DNA from: Candidatus Opimibacter skivensis
GTDB taxonomy: Bacteria; Bacteroidota; Bacteroidia; Chitinophagales; Saprospiraceae
DNA: 64,000 nucleotides
NCBI GenBank assembly: GCA_016721905.1
Contig: JADKHH010000036.1
Location: 117,941-181,940, forward strand
Reading direction: 5' to 3'
How positions within the stretch are numbered: the stretch's first letter is position 1; each line of letters opens with the position of its first letter. Positions 1 through 8,825 of the stretch are shown one piece after another. Below the pieces are notes generated by a model. It was not told where the DNA came from and ran no database searches. It saw nothing but the letters and a program-made list of their open reading frames with translations. The translations under genes and the position numbers were made by a program.

Positions 1-67
1 GTTGCGTGTACACGCATGGGATCTTCATCGGTAGTGGAGGAAATTATTATCCGACCGCAGCTGGGAG

Positions 68-105
68 ACTTGTGAGAGAGTGAGAACGTGAGAGAGTGAG
101 AGATT
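68..105. repeat. GAGTGAGA-type short tandem repeat, left copy
   Basis: A purine-rich run of GTGAGAGAGTGAGA units ends at the stop codon of the PQQ dehydrogenase-like gene that follows on the minus strand. Its reverse complement matches the CTCACTCTCTTACTC array at 1439-1503, down to a shared ACAAGTCTC segment, so the gene is bracketed by inverted copies of the same repeat. Confidence 0.75.
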
Positions 106-1270
106 ATTTTGAATAGGAGATGCGGTAGATGACATTAGCGTAATCATCAGAGACCAGCATGGAGCCATCGGGTAAAAATTCAATATCTACAGGTCGGCCC
201 CAGGCTGCGCCGCCATCGAGCCATCCTTCGGCAAAGACAGTGTGGGATGCGACCATATTATCCTCAATCTTTACAAGGACTATCCTGTATCCGGATGGTT
301 TTGTCTTGTTCCATGATCCATGCTCGGCGATGAAGAGTTGGTTGCGATATTCTTCAGGGAACATAGTGCCGGAATAGAATTCAAGACCAAGTGGGGCCAC
401 ATGGGCTCCGAGTTTTTCGGCCGGAGGAGTAAAATCGGAACAGCTATGTTTCTTGCCAAGTTTCGGATCCGGATAATCACCCTGATGGCAATAAGGAAAT
501 CCGAAATTCATACTATCCTTTGGTGCAAAATTGAGCTCACAGGAAGGCATGTCTTCGCCGAGCCAATCACCTCCATTGTCTGTAAACCACAATTCCTTTG
601 TCTCCGGATGCCATGCCAGTCCAACTGTGTTGCGAATCCCGCGCTGGACGATCTCACGAGCCCTGGTGGTCATATTGATCCTGGTGATGGTGGCAAATAT
701 TTCATCGTCCGGCTCACAGATATTACAAGGGGCTCCTACCGGAACATATAGATTTCCATCAGGTCCGAAGTCGATATACTTCCAGCCGTGATGTTCCTTG
801 TCCGGATAATTATCTACGAATACTTCCTTCTTAGGTTTATCAAGATTGCTTTCAATCGCCGGATACTTCAATATCCGGTGCACTTCGGCTACGTAGAGGT
901 CTCCGTCTTTTAGGGCCACCCCGTTGGGCATTTTTAGTCCGGAAGCAATGGTCCATGTTTTATCAGTTCTAAAATCGCCGTTTTCATCTTTCACTGCATA
1001 GACATTGCCTACATCCCTTGTACCAACAAACAACACGCCAGAAGGGCTAAGATCCATTGACCTTGCATTTGACAATTTATCAGCATAGACTTCAATTTTA
1101 AACCCTGGAGGTAATTTGATCTTGTTCAGGGGCAACAATCCTGCCTGACCTGGTGCCGTTGTGTCTGCCACTGTCTTTGCTGTACCTTTTGCTGCTGGTG
1201 TGGAAGCGTTGCACCCAACAAACATCAATGAAAGTAGGAGTGAAAAAATCATTATCGAATGGTGTTTCAT
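104..1270 (-). CDS. PQQ-type glucose/sorbosone dehydrogenase-like lipoprotein
   Basis: The 388-residue product resembles the soluble six-bladed beta-propeller glucose/sorbosone dehydrogenase family, whose members oxidise sugars or sugar alcohols with PQQ. Residues 1-20 form a signal peptide ending in a V-G-C lipobox, so an anchored periplasmic or outer-membrane lipoprotein is expected. Family-like signatures include LPPGFKIEVYA near the N-terminus, GWKYIDFGPDGNLYV, NFGFPYCHQGD and the late AEHGSWNKTKPSGYRI. I start it at the methionine of MKHHSIM (1270) rather than five codons upstream, because the hydrophobic signal follows directly and a TAC-TTTGC promoter-like string lies just before it. 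No pqq biosynthesis gene is nearby, so the cofactor and substrate are family inference. Confidence 0.8.
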   Translation of the reverse strand: MKHHSIMIFSLLLSLMFVGCNASTPAAKGTAKTVADTTAPGQAGLLPLNKIKLPPGFKIEVYADKLSNARSMDLSPSGVLFVGTRDVGNVYAVKDENGDFRTDKTWTIASGLKMPNGVALKDGDLYVAEVHRILKYPAIESNLDKPKKEVFVDNYPDKEHHGWKYIDFGPDGNLYVPVGAPCNICEPDDEIFATITRINMTTRAREIVQRGIRNTVGLAWHPETKELWFTDNGGDWLGEDMPSCELNFAPKDSMNFGFPYCHQGDYPDPKLGKKHSCSDFTPPAEKLGAHVAPLGLEFYSGTMFPEEYRNQLFIAEHGSWNKTKPSGYRIVLVKIEDNMVASHTVFAEGWLDGGAAWGRPVDIEFLPDGSMLVSDDYANVIYRISYSK

Positions 1271-1289
1271 AGCCGCAAAGTACAAAACG

Positions 1290-1503
1290 CTCAGTTCACA
1301 GCTAAAAGCTATCAGCTATCAGCCGTAAGCTATCAGCTATCAGAACTAAGTGTCAGCTTCCAGCTACCAGGTATCAGTCAGTATGCGCCAGTGAATTCCG
1401 GCTATTCTAAAGAATGTCTCAATGGTAAGCTGGAAATTCTTCTCACTCTCTTACTCTCTTACTTTCTTACAAGTCTCACTCTCTTACTCTCTCACTCTCT
1501 CAC
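1290..1503. repeat. Two short tandem repeat arrays (CTATCAG type and CTCACTCTC type)
   Basis: From 1290 to 1380 there are units of AGCTATCAG, AGCTTCCAG and AGCTACCAG. From 1439 to 1503 there are units of CTCACTCTCTTACTC. Both are low-complexity heptamer-like repeats of the kind called STRR in cyanobacteria. The gene-free stretch 1271-1542 holds nothing else that I recognise. Confidence 0.8.
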
Positions 1504-1542
1504 AATGGACGGAAATCTCTAATTTCATGCCCTTAGACTATC

Positions 1543-2091
1543 ATGGAGAAAAATCTGAAACTCATCGCTATCCTGCCTGCGGAACCTTACTTTTCGGAAA
1601 TCCGAAAAGAACAGGAGTACATTGCTACAACCTGGGGACCGGTGCATGCCTTACGGACGCCTCCGCATATCACTATCGTACCTCCGGTCTCCTTAAGCTC
1701 CAGCGAGGTAGGTTGGTTGTTTGGAATGGCAGGAGCCCTGTCAGGATCCCTACCCTCTTTCAAAATGGAATTGCATGATTATGGCTCATTCAAGCCTCGG
1801 GTGATCTTTATCAATACCATCATCAATCGGGAATTGCATGAAATGTATGACTTGTGGCACCAGGCTTTGCTTTCTAAAATGCCGCATGTACTGGACAAAT
1901 ACCCCGACAGACCGTATCATCCTCACCTGACCTTAGCGCATAAAGATGTATCCACCCAACAATTTGACCGTATCTGGAGATACTATGTCAATAAAAAATA
2001 CAGGGCTGCCTTCACGGCTGACCACTTTTGCATTTTAAATCACACCGAAAATGGATGGGAAGTAGAGAAAAGGCTGCCGTTGTTGGGCTAA
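1543..2091 (+). CDS. 2'-5' RNA ligase family (2H phosphoesterase) protein
   Basis: The 182-residue protein has both hallmark HxT motifs of the 2H phosphoesterase superfamily: PHIT at residues 41-44 and HPHLT at 126-130, about 85 residues apart as expected for the two-lobed fold. Members hydrolyse or form 2',5'-phosphodiester or cyclic phosphate bonds on RNA ends or small nucleotides. The substrate cannot be read from sequence. The length fits the bacterial YjcG/LigT-like group. It stands alone, 91 bases before the next gene, and its start ATG follows shortly after a repeat array. Confidence 0.85.
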   Translation: MEKNLKLIAILPAEPYFSEIRKEQEYIATTWGPVHALRTPPHITIVPPVSLSSSEVGWLFGMAGALSGSLPSFKMELHDYGSFKPRVIFINTIINRELHEMYDLWHQALLSKMPHVLDKYPDRPYHPHLTLAHKDVSTQQFDRIWRYYVNKKYRAAFTADHFCILNHTENGWEVEKRLPLLG

Positions 2092-2182
2092 TAACCAACC
2101 GTATTCACATGTTGAGTTGCAGTGTAGATGCACGTAATGAATTTGAGTGATGGCAGGCTCCATCTATAGAAGTTGATAATAA

Positions 2183-3244
2183 ATGAAACAAAACAGGAAA
2201 TTTCTCTTTGGCATGCTTCTCGGCATCTGTATTGCAGGTGCAGCTGGTTATTTTTACCTATCTGATTTGATGCAGCAAAAGTATACAGCTCAGATAGAAC
2301 TTCAGCAAAGCCGAATTGACCAACAAGCTGCGACGATAGATTCAGGAAGACATATCAGTATGCTCAACATGATGAATATCGTCCTGGCAAATGTAAATGA
2401 AGAATTAGGAAAAACGACAGCGAGGAAGCTGAGTGATGAAACGATAGAACAGATTGCGGCCTTGAGTTATTCATTCAATTCGCATGTGTATCTGGAAAGC
2501 GATGGAATACCAGCTAATAAGCGAAGTCCGGAAAGAGGACAATTACTTCTCCTGCTCACCACGATGCATATTGATTCAGGCAGTCTGCATAAAATAATGA
2601 CTAAGACTTCCTTTGCCGGTGCGCTCTTGCGGGAGGCTGACCTGGAGGGAACAAATCTCGCCGGCGTGGATTTGCAAGGAGCTGATTTGCAGGATGCAAA
2701 TTTACAAGGTGCGAACCTGGATAGTGCGAACCTGAGCTTTGTAAATTTGTGGGGTGCAAATCTGCATCAGGCACACCTGAATGGAACCAATTTGAAAAGG
2801 GCTGATCTGCGCTGGTCCAACCTGAATGAAGCGGATCTTGAAAAATCAGATCTCAAGGAGGCTGATCTCGCCTCAGCGCAACTTAGAAAAACAAATTTGC
2901 GTGGGGCCATTCTCAAATGGGCTGATTTGAATGGCGCATTTTTAATTGAAGCAGATCTGACAGGTGCAGATATGTTCAGATCCAATCTCGTCAGGACTCA
3001 AATGACAGGCACCATTTTAAATGCAGCCAATATGAGCCTGACGAACATGATGGAGGCCAACTTGATCAACGCCGACCTCACAGGCACTACCCTCCATGAT
3101 GCAGTTGTCTCCAATAAAAACTGGCTAACACTCCTTGCGGAATGGCAAGTAACAAGTGCAAACGAAATACAACTTGATTACAAACTGGAAGAGGAAGCCT
3201 TTAATGGCAAACCAATCTATCGACTTAAAATAGTAAAGGATTGA
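2183..3244 (+). CDS. Membrane-anchored pentapeptide-repeat protein
   Basis: Residues 7-27 form one hydrophobic segment with no cleavage site, followed by a short coiled coil (about 30-52) and a linker. From residue 144 to about 312 there is a continuous run of pentapeptide repeats of the A(D/N)LXX type, roughly 33 units, which should fold as a right-handed quadrilateral beta-helix. About 40 non-repeat residues close the protein. The likely topology is a single inner-membrane anchor with a periplasmic helix. Pentapeptide proteins include gyrase-protecting Qnr/MfpA types, but those are cytoplasmic, so no function is assigned. The repeat has diverged codons, so it reads as an old protein repeat and not a recent DNA expansion. 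Confidence 0.85.
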   Translation: MKQNRKFLFGMLLGICIAGAAGYFYLSDLMQQKYTAQIELQQSRIDQQAATIDSGRHISMLNMMNIVLANVNEELGKTTARKLSDETIEQIAALSYSFNSHVYLESDGIPANKRSPERGQLLLLLTTMHIDSGSLHKIMTKTSFAGALLREADLEGTNLAGVDLQGADLQDANLQGANLDSANLSFVNLWGANLHQAHLNGTNLKRADLRWSNLNEADLEKSDLKEADLASAQLRKTNLRGAILKWADLNGAFLIEADLTGADMFRSNLVRTQMTGTILNAANMSLTNMMEANLINADLTGTTLHDAVVSNKNWLTLLAEWQVTSANEIQLDYKLEEEAFNGKPIYRLKIVKD

Positions 3245-3286
3245 TTTCAGTTCTTTAGCTTAACAGCATTTTAATCACAAGCAGGT

Positions 3287-4264
3287 TCAATCCACTTCAA
3301 GGACCTGGTTAATTTTTCCCACAAATCGAATGATCTTTTCGTCAGTGGTTCTGAATGGTTCGAACCCTATTTGAAAAGTCCAGCTATGATAGCTTTGTAT
3401 GTCATTCAGATAGTCTCTCAATAAGGCAGGTGTCCAAACCGTTTCCCTGGTTATCTTATACTTTTCAGCAAGCATCTTACCCTGTTCCTGTCCCCATTCG
3501 TTATTGATCATATCCACATAATTATCCACCGGTCCATTTTCAAAATCTTCAATTTGTTCAACAGTAAAATTACCTGTGATCAATTCCGGCATATTATAGA
3601 GTTCATGTACATCCGCCACGAAATCGGCTACTTCTTCAGAGAAGACAGAAGTCATGAACGCCTGCGCGGTGATATGATTAAATGTGTTGAGGTATCCTTT
3701 TTCACCAAGGTCCTGCTCGGAGAGACGCGGCAGATCGTCTTTTACTATATGCTGCACCATGATCTCTGCAAGATCATAGAAGGCAGCATCACCAATGCCA
3801 TATACTTCAGGCTTTCTTCTACCCAGGTTTTCAATACATCCGAGGTCCTTTCTGTGCCGGATAGCGAAAGGCGATTTAATTCCCAGCGCCATCTTGTTCC
3901 AAAAATTACCCTTCCTGGCCTTTATAAAATCTGCCTGGCTGATGCCCGATTCTAATATACTGATCACTTGCCGGTCTCCACTGCGATAGGTGAGGCGGAC
4001 CTGCTCCTTACCAGACTTACTTGCATTCGTGTCAACAAGGTCATGAAGATATTTAACATCGACTACCTGCCTGAATTGATCCAGGGATGTAAATCTTGTC
4101 AAAAGCAATGCTTCACCTCCAAAATAATACGGGGAATCAGGAGTGTTTAAAGAATCAACAACTACCTCGTGCTTATCAAGGGCTGTTGCATCAGGTTGCC
4201 GTGATTGTTTGCACCCACTGAAAGCTATGCATACGAAAAGAACAAAACACCGGAGAAGATTCAT
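3287..4264 (-). CDS. Lipoprotein of unknown function
   Basis: The 325-residue product has a clear lipoprotein signal (MNLLRCFVLF, lipobox FSGC at residues 15-18). I do not recognise a family with confidence. The C-terminal half has an NTFNHITAQAF helix, a DVHEL motif and later VDMINNEWGQEQG. This spacing faintly resembles the H...DxHE...DxxNNxxG pattern of DUF6973-like proteins. It is only 10 bases downstream of the GH28 gene on the same strand and may be co-transcribed, which would suggest a role in or near carbohydrate breakdown, but that is inference. Confidence 0.7.
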   Translation of the reverse strand: MNLLRCFVLFVCIAFSGCKQSRQPDATALDKHEVVVDSLNTPDSPYYFGGEALLLTRFTSLDQFRQVVDVKYLHDLVDTNASKSGKEQVRLTYRSGDRQVISILESGISQADFIKARKGNFWNKMALGIKSPFAIRHRKDLGCIENLGRRKPEVYGIGDAAFYDLAEIMVQHIVKDDLPRLSEQDLGEKGYLNTFNHITAQAFMTSVFSEEVADFVADVHELYNMPELITGNFTVEQIEDFENGPVDNYVDMINNEWGQEQGKMLAEKYKITRETVWTPALLRDYLNDIQSYHSWTFQIGFEPFRTTDEKIIRFVGKINQVLEVD

Positions 4265-4274
4265 GGACTATACT

Positions 4275-5771
4275 TTACATTCTCAGGATTGATTGTTCAT
4301 CGTCCGTTTTGATATCTGACGAGTTATGCAAAATGATTGGCTTTAGTTTGATATCGCCATGCACTGCAATGGCTTTCAATTGAAGAAGGTGTACATCATC
4401 AAAAATCATAGCAGGCCGATAGTCAGGGGCTGCAATGCTGATCTTTACATTCTTCATGGTGAGCCCCTCCACATGTCTTACATAAAACCCCCACGATGGC
4501 AGCTCTCCAAACATCGAAAACTCAGGGTAGAGTGCTTCGCGTTCCGGCACTTCCGTTAACCGTGAAACCGGCATATTCGCCAGGCCATTATTACCTCTGC
4601 CCGGATAAATGATTTCTATATTCTCAAGTGTTAGATTTTCTACCGGGTGGCCGGGAAGACCTGTTATCGAGGAAGGAAAGGTATTGTGAAAAAATGGGAG
4701 CTCCGGTCCCCGTATTTCATAAGCGTAGTCAGGTCGCTCAAAGGCTACTTCCACTTTGATATTGCGCAAGGTGACATTTCTCAACAATCCTGGCTCCCGT
4801 GTTTTACTTCTGTCCCCCAGCCTTATAAAAATGGCATTTCCGGTATTGACTGCATCAATATTTTCGATAAGAATATTTTCAAGCGTACCTCCATCCACGC
4901 ATTCGATAGCGAGGGCTGAACGAAAAGTGTCAAAAACTTTTATGTGCTCAATCGTCACGTTTTTAAATCCACCGTGGGATACGGTTCCAAACTTGACAGC
5001 ACTGGCACTAGAGCGAACTGTGCAATGTGCGATGTATATACTATCACAAAAATGATCACGTGATTGGGATTTGAGGCAGATGCCATCATCCGCAGCATTG
5101 ATATAACAATTGGTGATCCGGACCTTCTTACAGTCCTGGATGTCTATACCATCATTGTTCCAGTAGGCATCGCTGTCTACCTGAACATGATCCAGAATAA
5201 TATTATCACACAGGTCGTATGTCTGCACCCAGCATGCGGCGTTCCTCAGCGTCACATTGGTGAGTTTAATATTCTTGCAATTGACAAATTCGATGAGCTG
5301 TGGCCTTATGTAATGCATAGGGCGCATTTCGACAAAATTGTAGTCAGCACTATCGAGCTTGCCTGCGTAAAATAAGCTATCGATATGCAAAGCCAGCTGG
5401 CGCCCCTGCCCGTCTATCGTACCCGGACCCGTAATCATGATATCACTCTCCCCATCTGCTATCACCAGGGCCTTCCATCTGTTCAATTTGATATAGTGAT
5501 CCGGGTTTGTACTACCGAGCAATACTGCATCCTGGAGCAAATGCAATTCGACACCGGATTTGATCACCAGACTGCCTGAAAGAAATGATCCAGCTGGAAA
5601 GACTACCCTACCATTCCCATATAAATGCGCTGCTTCTATGGCTGCCTGAATACCAGAGGTGCAAAGCGTTTTACCATCCGGCACAGCACCATAGTCCAAT
5701 ATATTAAACTCCTGTGCGTACAGGAGGCACTGGCAACCAATGAAAAAAAGTGAAAACAAAATCTGCCGCAT
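4275..5771 (-). CDS. Glycoside hydrolase family 28 (polygalacturonase-like)
   Basis: This 498-residue exported enzyme has a signal peptide (residues 1-20), then the typical opening FNILDYGAVPDGKT of bacterial pectin-lyase-fold hydrolases. GH28 catalytic elements are present in order: NNDGID (205-210), ADDGICLKS (227-235) and SHGG (265-268), followed by IRLGDR. The parallel beta-helix enzymes of this family hydrolyse alpha-1,4 galacturonosyl bonds in polygalacturonan or rhamnogalacturonan, or related terminal residues. Length is normal for the exo-acting or accessory GH28 branch. It lies 45 bases downstream of a GH106-like gene, consistent with pectin side-chain or rhamnogalacturonan turnover. 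Confidence 0.9.
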   Translation of the reverse strand: MRQILFSLFFIGCQCLLYAQEFNILDYGAVPDGKTLCTSGIQAAIEAAHLYGNGRVVFPAGSFLSGSLVIKSGVELHLLQDAVLLGSTNPDHYIKLNRWKALVIADGESDIMITGPGTIDGQGRQLALHIDSLFYAGKLDSADYNFVEMRPMHYIRPQLIEFVNCKNIKLTNVTLRNAACWVQTYDLCDNIILDHVQVDSDAYWNNDGIDIQDCKKVRITNCYINAADDGICLKSQSRDHFCDSIYIAHCTVRSSASAVKFGTVSHGGFKNVTIEHIKVFDTFRSALAIECVDGGTLENILIENIDAVNTGNAIFIRLGDRSKTREPGLLRNVTLRNIKVEVAFERPDYAYEIRGPELPFFHNTFPSSITGLPGHPVENLTLENIEIIYPGRGNNGLANMPVSRLTEVPEREALYPEFSMFGELPSWGFYVRHVEGLTMKNVKISIAAPDYRPAMIFDDVHLLQLKAIAVHGDIKLKPIILHNSSDIKTDDEQSILRM

Positions 5772-5816
5772 TACTTCATATTAATAGGTCATTAACTACG
5801 ACCTGTTCATTCCTCA

Positions 5817-7826
5817 TTAAAAATACATTTTCTGAGCCTCTCTTGGGCGGACAACGGGTTCTCTGGGTATAAATGTGATATCGATCTGCTCTACTTTACC
5901 ATTAGCTGCAATCTTGAGAGCAACAGATTGATATGGTTTGAACTCGACATTTTGTGTGATTGTCTTACCAGCGATCGTAAACTTCAGCTTTCGATAGACA
6001 GACTGCTTCATTAAGGACTGCCCTGAGTATAGGGGATAGGTCAGATCAGTGCTAAGGGGTTGTGCAAGAAAAAGCAAATGTGTTCCATCCTCCTCTACCC
6101 TGCACCAGTATCCGGGCAAACTATCCCCCTGTATCAATGGGGGATGATCTGTGACCGCATTGAAATTACCAGATACATTGCGGAGCGCTAACAGCTCAGT
6201 GATCAAATGATCATATGTTTCTGCTTTTAGATGTCCAGGTTGTTTCGGTCGTCTCTTCAAACACACCGGGAGCCCTTCCTTCGCTAATTCCAAAATGCGC
6301 ATGAGCGTCCTGACATCCATATATTCCACATCGATATAAAGGGTGGAGAATGCTGCATCACCGACGACCAGCTTTCCGTTTTTAAATTCCGCCTGCATTA
6401 AAAAATGTCTGTTGATCCACAATGGGTGATAACCCGCTATTTCCTCCGGCGGATGGATATACCTCAATTCATATTCTCCCCACACCCATACTCTTTGTTT
6501 TTCGGGTGGATACGCTCCTTTCATCACACCATCTTCATAAGGAATGTACACAGCGACATCGCTATAGGACTTTCCTCGCTGCATAAGGCCAGAGACTTTC
6601 TCCATATATGCATTGAAGGCTGGCAACTCAGGCGTGAGGCTTCCTCCTGGACCAAAATAAGTGGTTGCAAAAAAATCTATGGAGTCAGCGCCCTTTGGCT
6701 GATAAGGCATGCCATGGTAAAAGTGTTGATTAACGCCTTGAGCAAACAATGCATCTGCTACCAGCTTGAGATCAGCTGTCTGCTCCTGTCGCAGGTAAGT
6801 GGCTGGAAATCCATACATACAGGTAAATGTTTCGCTGGAGACCAAATATTTAGAAGAGAGGCAAGCTGAAGAACTGACGATTCTGGAAAAATTTGGATTG
6901 TTCAACATCGCTTCCGTCTCAGGGATGTCGACCAGGGAATAGAGTGTCATCACATCTGCTGGTGCTGATAAACATTGAACACGTGACCATGCTCCAAGTT
7001 CCTTACATTTCTGAACATACGGTTTATAAAAACCATTGGTCACATACTCATCCATGTGAAGCATATAATCGTAGCGAACATCCGGAAAAGAATCAAGTCC
7101 TGCTTCCATAAATGGAATGATATCGTACCCAAATGTGGATGCAAACGTAAGATCAAAACCTGGCGTCCATATTTTATTGGTTGCATTGAGCTTGATTTCC
7201 CATGAATCCGTAAACAAGGCTGATTTACTTCCTTCCAGTGCCGGTTGCAGTGCCTGACCTACAGGATCCGCGAATTGATCAAATGCCTTACTATCGAGGT
7301 GATTGATGACCCACTGAGTGTCAGGGTAGGTCCATGCAAAAGTGAGCGCCTGGCGAAAAGCCGGGTCTCCATAAATCTGTGTTCTGTTCTCTTTTGCAAT
7401 ATTACTTCCTGCAACAGGCCAGGCACTCCCAAAAGTAAAGTCGCACGATAAGCCGATGGAATCAGCATACATCTTGGTATAAGCAACCATTTCAGACCAT
7501 TCCGGACTCAACCATTTCTGTGCTGTGGTATCTTTAGGGTAATGGCGGTTATACTTCCTGGCATACATGTCCTGGTATCGATACAATGGATAAATCCACG
7601 CGATTTCAACCCCGCCAAAATTCATTTCTTTCGCCCAGTCCAACTGATACCGGATATCCGGCTTCCTGATTTCGGTTGCAAACCACCACCACCGGGTGCA
7701 GGGTTTGGACGAAGGATAATAAGCAACACGCTCTGTATCATATGTTTGACCCGACGCAGGCCTATACCCGATGCAGGCAACCAGGATCGTAAATCCAATC
7801 AGCAAAAGGTACAGCAACCATTTCAT
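5817..7826 (-). CDS. GH106-like glycosyl hydrolase (alpha-L-rhamnosidase family relative)
   Basis: The 669-residue protein starts with a signal sequence containing a possible lipobox (LVAC). The N-terminal region has the CTRWWWFATEI and MNFGGVEIAWIYP motifs typical of the GH106-like alpha-L-rhamnosidase superfamily, then FTDSWE and SSETFT, which match conserved barrel-strand ends where catalytic carboxylates lie. It is shorter than many GH106 enzymes (about 900-1100 residues) and seems to lack the C-terminal carbohydrate-binding beta-sandwich. With the GH28 gene immediately downstream it forms a small pectin or rhamnogalacturonan degradation unit with no susC/susD genes. The exact linkage is inference. 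Confidence 0.75.
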   Translation of the reverse strand: MKWLLYLLLIGFTILVACIGYRPASGQTYDTERVAYYPSSKPCTRWWWFATEIRKPDIRYQLDWAKEMNFGGVEIAWIYPLYRYQDMYARKYNRHYPKDTTAQKWLSPEWSEMVAYTKMYADSIGLSCDFTFGSAWPVAGSNIAKENRTQIYGDPAFRQALTFAWTYPDTQWVINHLDSKAFDQFADPVGQALQPALEGSKSALFTDSWEIKLNATNKIWTPGFDLTFASTFGYDIIPFMEAGLDSFPDVRYDYMLHMDEYVTNGFYKPYVQKCKELGAWSRVQCLSAPADVMTLYSLVDIPETEAMLNNPNFSRIVSSSACLSSKYLVSSETFTCMYGFPATYLRQEQTADLKLVADALFAQGVNQHFYHGMPYQPKGADSIDFFATTYFGPGGSLTPELPAFNAYMEKVSGLMQRGKSYSDVAVYIPYEDGVMKGAYPPEKQRVWVWGEYELRYIHPPEEIAGYHPLWINRHFLMQAEFKNGKLVVGDAAFSTLYIDVEYMDVRTLMRILELAKEGLPVCLKRRPKQPGHLKAETYDHLITELLALRNVSGNFNAVTDHPPLIQGDSLPGYWCRVEEDGTHLLFLAQPLSTDLTYPLYSGQSLMKQSVYRKLKFTIAGKTITQNVEFKPYQSVALKIAANGKVEQIDITFIPREPVVRPREAQKMYF

Positions 7827-7964
7827 AAGACGAAAATTAACAATTTACCGAGGTAAGAAACCTAAAAGACAACACAAGCCCGATAAATCACCAATTATCG
7901 AAATATTTCAGAAAACCAGAAGTTGTTGAATCCCTGCTGACAAACCGTTGTCACTGGTCGCGAA

Positions 7965-7972
7965 TACTTTTG
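7965..7972 (+). promoter_or_regulatory. Bacteroidota -7 box (TACTTTTG) before the DinB gene
   Basis: TACTTTTG fits the TAnnTTTG -7 consensus of the Bacteroidota primary sigma factor and lies 39 bases before the ATG at 8012. I see no well-spaced -33 TTTG, so this is suggestive only. Confidence 0.4.
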
Positions 7973-8011
7973 TTGTGATACAATAAGCATTCACAAAACT
8001 TAACCACGATT

Positions 8012-8506
8012 ATGAATAATACCTCAGAAGCAACACAGCTCAAATCTGTCATCACTTCAGCAGAATTGCTCCATCATTGGCAAGGCCACAGAAACCTGAC
8101 CCGCAGGGTGATCGAGGCTTTCCCTGAAAAGGAGTTCTTTGAATTCTCGATTGGGGGTATGCGTACTGCCGCAGGTCTGATACAGGAATTGATTTCTATC
8201 GCCGGGCCGGGTATGCGGCAGATTGCTACAGGTGAAAATGCAGCGCAGGACCATACACCAGATCTGAAGAACAGCAAGGCTCATGTACTAAAACTATGGG
8301 ACGAAGGCACTGAACAAATCAACCATTACTGGGCCATGCTACCCATGGAGAGATTTCATGAAGAAATTGTGGCTTTCGGTATGTATCCCGGTTCTGTATG
8401 GTCCACCATCATGTACTTCCATGACAATGAAATTCATCACAGGGCACAAGTGTATGTGTACCTGCGCGCGTTGGGCATCGAACCACCTTTCTTTTACGAG
8501 CGATAG
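8012..8506 (+). CDS. DinB family protein
   Basis: The 164-residue protein has the four-helix-bundle DinB look: an N-terminal helix LLHHWQGHRNLTRRVIEAFP, a central conserved helix, and the C-terminal HDNEIHHRAQVYVYLRALG segment carrying the metal-binding histidines. Bacterial members bind a divalent metal and many act as thiol (for example bacillithiol or mycothiol) transferases or are of unknown function. It is followed after 10 bases by a small co-directional gene. Family assignment is solid; biochemical role is not. Confidence 0.85.
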   Translation: MNNTSEATQLKSVITSAELLHHWQGHRNLTRRVIEAFPEKEFFEFSIGGMRTAAGLIQELISIAGPGMRQIATGENAAQDHTPDLKNSKAHVLKLWDEGTEQINHYWAMLPMERFHEEIVAFGMYPGSVWSTIMYFHDNEIHHRAQVYVYLRALGIEPPFFYER

Positions 8507-8516
8507 TCAGGACCTG

Positions 8517-8825
8517 ATGACAGGATCAAAAACCATATGGGTCTTCCGAACAAGTGTGTCCACGAGAATGGACATACACAGGTTAAAGCCGTTACTGGAC
8601 AGACTTATACAGACCGATGAAAAATGGAATTTCGATCTGGAGGATTGTGATCACATCCTCCGGGTCGAAACCTGGTCACTAGCTGCATCGACTATCATTT
8701 ATGAACTTGAAAATGCAGGCTATTGGTGTGAGGAACTTGAAGATCTTCATCCACTTCCTTTACACATTATACGTTCTATTGAGCCTGAACAAACGATGAT
8801 CGCAAAGATTTTGTGCAGGTATTAA
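8517..8825 (+). CDS. Small conserved Bacteroidota protein, HMA-fold-like
   Basis: The 102-residue product begins MTGSKTIWVFRTSV and contains WNFDLEDCDHILRVE followed by a second half of about 40 residues. Small proteins with the pattern VFKTSV...WNFDLEDCDxILRIE are common in this phylum and have the size and strand/helix order of a ferredoxin-like (HMA-type) domain. They lack the CxxC metal motif. The reading frame is open further upstream inside the DinB gene, but the ATG at 8517, ten bases after the DinB stop, gives the family-length protein. It may be co-transcribed with dinB. Function unknown. Confidence 0.7.
   Translation: MTGSKTIWVFRTSVSTRMDIHRLKPLLDRLIQTDEKWNFDLEDCDHILRVETWSLAASTIIYELENAGYWCEELEDLHPLPLHIIRSIEPEQTMIAKILCRY

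Noticed and set aside
8358..8516. Longer start of the small HMA-like gene inside dinB
   Set aside because: The first 53 codons are the shifted reading of dinB; the ATG at 8517 gives the usual family length.
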